DNA of 8,064 bases, taken from Pirellulaceae bacterium (GTDB lineage Bacteria > Planctomycetota > Planctomycetia > Pirellulales > Pirellulaceae). The translations under genes were made by a program, and so were the position numbers. Each line of letters opens with the position of its first letter. Position 1 is the first letter of the stretch. The stretch lies in contig JADLDX010000749.1 in the NCBI GenBank assembly GCA_020846515.1, positions 1 to 8,064 of the forward strand. Direction: 5' to 3'. The notes under the pieces are model-generated. The model searched no databases and was not told the DNA's origin. It worked only from the letters and a program-made list of their open reading frames with translations. Shown here piece after piece: positions 6,471 through 8,064 of the stretch.

Positions 6471-7424
6471 TTATTTGCTGACGCTTAAGGCGGTTCTAAT
6501 GTTCTCGCCCAGTCGAATCGTCACGACCTGTTCTCCGCGAACAACCCGCACTTCATACTGCTCAATTTGTTCAAGTCGACCTTCAAACTCCTCAACATTC
6601 AGCAGTTGACTGGGAGACAGTAGCAACTCAGTATTGCTAAGCTCATCAAAGAACCAGGCTTGCCGAGCACCATCTTTGTTGACCACTCCAATGAACTTTA
6701 CTTTGCTCAAGTGATCGACGACCGGCACCTCTATAGCTGGAGCCACCGTTACTGGACGCGGTGGCTCATATCTGCGAAACGGGTCTGTTTGACTAAGTAG
6801 CGCGGCCAGATTGTCCGAGGACGAAGCAGTAGCCTGGGTCAGCTCAGGCAGTATCATGTCGTCTGGTGCGTCACTCAGACATAAGAGTTCAATCGTGGCA
6901 GCGACTCGCGCCTCGCGATTTAGCGGGGAATAGTCCACCATTTGGAGTCGCGTTAATCCATGCAACAACGGATAACTCTGGAACTCGTCAACAAACGCGC
7001 CGACGGATTCGACGTTGGCCCGCGCCTGAAATGAAAATGTCAAACGACTACCTAAGGCCGGATCTTTCAGAGGTGCCGTATTGTCAATCTTCACATCCTC
7101 AAAGCCATGCTTGGCTGCCAACTCGTACAACCACGCATAATATCGAGTCGCCGCCAGGGTAGTGTCGCCAGGTAAACTTTGACGCTGATTGGATAAACTA
7201 CTCAGCGTGGTCTGTTCTCTACGATCGATTTCAGCGATCAGCTCTTCAATGCTCGTATCGAGCCGCGCAATGCGCGTCAACTGAGTCGACCATGGACCTT
7301 GTACCGTACCCCAGGATCGATAAGCGACGGCTGCCAAGATGATGCCGACTAGGGCTATAGCCAAGCGCTTTTCCTGGTTGGTTCGAAACCAGCGAGTGTC
7401 CGAACCAAGTGTGTTATTGGACAT
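6471..7424 (-). CDS. PilO-like membrane protein with fused PilP/GspC-like C-terminal domain
   Basis: This 317-residue protein appears to combine two pilus-platform subunits. Residues about 1-19 are polar and cytoplasmic, 20-37 form one membrane helix (LAIALVGIILAAVAYRSWG), and 45-80 are a likely coiled coil. Residues about 87-182 resemble the ferredoxin-like periplasmic domain of PilO or GspM, including a strand-rich LTFSFQARANVESVGAFVDEF segment. A Ser/Thr/Pro-rich linker (about 196-232) contains TDPFRRYEPPRP, like the DPF segment of PilP. Residues 236-310 (VKFIGVVN...AWFF...TIRLGENI) resemble the beta-domain of PilP or GspC, which contacts the outer-membrane secretin. The ATG at 7424 is preferred because GGAGG lies eight bases upstream; a TTG at 7439 also opens the frame but would overlap that ribosome-binding site. 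The gene overlaps the previous one by 11 bases, indicating translational coupling. PilO-like assignment is fair; the PilP-like part rests on pattern only. Confidence 0.7.
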   Translation of the reverse strand: MSNNTLGSDTRWFRTNQEKRLAIALVGIILAAVAYRSWGTVQGPWSTQLTRIARLDTSIEELIAEIDRREQTTLSSLSNQRQSLPGDTTLAATRYYAWLYELAAKHGFEDVKIDNTAPLKDPALGSRLTFSFQARANVESVGAFVDEFQSYPLLHGLTRLQMVDYSPLNREARVAATIELLCLSDAPDDMILPELTQATASSSDNLAALLSQTDPFRRYEPPRPVTVAPAIEVPVVDHLSKVKFIGVVNKDGARQAWFFDELSNTELLLSPSQLLNVEEFEGRLEQIEQYEVRVVRGEQVVTIRLGENIRTALSVSK

Positions 7425-8064
7425 GCGTTTGGCCTCCAACTATCGAGACGCTCAGTGCGAAGTCGGCGTTGTAACGATTGTCGCCGTTTTTGAGTTCTAA
7501 CCTTCGGAGCTGTGTTTTTTGGTACTCCGGGTTTTTGATGAGTTCGTTGACTAGTTCTTTGACGCAGGTGGTTTCGCGGGCCAAGCCCTCGACATCGATC
7601 GTTTGGGAACCATCAAAGTCCTGCGAGACTTCCAATCGCGTGAGCACCATGTCTTGTGCTTTGGGCAGTGCAGCGATGTAGTTTTTCAAAGTCTGGCTGT
7701 AGTCGATTTGTGATTCCTGCCATCGCGTCACTGCCGCTACGGTATCCCATTCCGCGCGTCTGGCCTCGATACGCTCGTGCAATTTTTCTTGCTGCGTCTG
7801 CAACTGGACGATACGACTTTCCAAACGTTGGGTATTAAGCGTGACCAGAGCGTATAAAACCACTAGGACCGCAACTGAAGCAGCTGCCCATTTTGCGCGT
7901 TGCCAGATTCGCAGACGACTATGATCTAGCGGACGGCGATTGTTCAGGAAATCAATGCGACATTCTGCATGGTTGTACGCAGCGACCAAGGCGGCAGCCT
8001 TCATGGCGTCATCGTGCGTCAACTGTTGCCGAGCGGTTACTTCCGCACCCATAGCACGGTGTAA
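7414..8064 (-). CDS. PilN-like platform protein, 5' end beyond window, possibly tail of a PilM-PilN fusion
   Basis: The visible 217 codons give a cytoplasmic N-terminal stretch, one membrane helix (AAASVAVLVVLYALVTL, about residues 56-72 counted from the ATG at 8052), a coiled coil (about 73-115) and a periplasmic alpha/beta domain (about 130-205). This is the PilN/GspL-C layout: PilN bridges the cytoplasmic ATPase-like PilM and periplasmic PilO in the type IV pilus inner-membrane platform. An ATG exists at 8052, but the frame stays open to the window edge. About 30 residues (HDDAMKAAALVAAYNHAE) precede the PilN-like CRIDFLNNRRP. That segment looks like the last helix of an actin-like PilM domain, so the gene may encode PilM and PilN together and begin upstream. 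It ends with TAA at 7414, 11 bases inside the next gene. Confidence 0.7.
   Translation of the reverse strand, partial: LHRAMGAEVTARQQLTHDDAMKAAALVAAYNHAECRIDFLNNRRPLDHSRLRIWQRAKWAAASVAVLVVLYALVTLNTQRLESRIVQLQTQQEKLHERIEARRAEWDTVAAVTRWQESQIDYSQTLKNYIAALPKAQDMVLTRLEVSQDFDGSQTIDVEGLARETTCVKELVNELIKNPEYQKTQLRRLELKNGDNRYNADFALSVSIVGGQTHVQ
7433..7437 (-). promoter_or_regulatory. Ribosome-binding site deciding the PilO-like start
   Basis: GGAGG on the minus strand, eight bases before ATG 7424-7422 and inside the 3' end of the preceding gene. It argues against the in-frame TTG at 7439-7437, whose last base is the first G of this site. Confidence 0.7.

Noticed and set aside
7425..7439. TTG at 7439 as the start of the PilO-like gene
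   Set aside because: The GGAGG site overlaps this codon and sits at the right distance from the ATG at 7424, so the ATG is preferred.
1..8064. tRNA, rRNA, CRISPR array, insertion sequence or replication origin
   Set aside because: Nearly all bases are accounted for by coding sequence, and the gaps of 77 to 120 bases show no such structure or repeated units.

Overview
The window reads as a bacterial chromosome segment of intermediate G+C, close to half by eye. All credible genes lie on the minus strand, so transcription runs from base 8064 toward base 1. Nothing fixes the organism. The condensed pilus-platform genes and the C-terminal 'IDFLN-RRP' style of the first one remind me of Planctomycetota (Pirellulales-like), but this is an impression, not a result.

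Region 1 (8064 to 6471) holds two overlapping genes for the inner-membrane platform of a type IV pilus or type II secretion-like machine. The first is a PilN-like protein with one membrane helix and a coiled coil. Its reading frame runs off the window edge and may be the tail of a PilM-PilN fusion. The second looks like PilO joined to a PilP-like C-terminal domain. A short intergenic stretch with an imperfect terminator-like hairpin follows.

Region 2 (6361 to 1) is a fatty-acid/polyketide-type locus. It begins with a short GcvT/YgfZ-like folate-binding-fold protein of 234 residues that lacks the usual C-terminal part. Two paralogous proteins of about 810 residues follow, each made of two ketosynthase domains. 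In both, the first domain keeps the full Cys-His-Lys-His set of a FabF-type condensing enzyme. The second keeps the fold-level landmarks but has lost the nucleophilic cysteine and most other catalytic residues. Each protein therefore looks like a ketosynthase covalently joined to its own chain-length-factor-like partner. A third ketosynthase starts from a TTG codon at 471 and leaves the window just before its active-site cysteine.

The inference is a dedicated type II-like acyl or polyene pathway in which KS/CLF pairs have been fused and then duplicated. No acyl carrier protein, ketoreductase or dehydratase is visible, so the product cannot be named. The gap before the first fused ketosynthase carries two inverted repeats that could be operators. 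The remaining gaps between genes are 77 to 120 bases. The plus strand holds no gene I can support. I see no RNA gene, CRISPR array, insertion sequence or origin.
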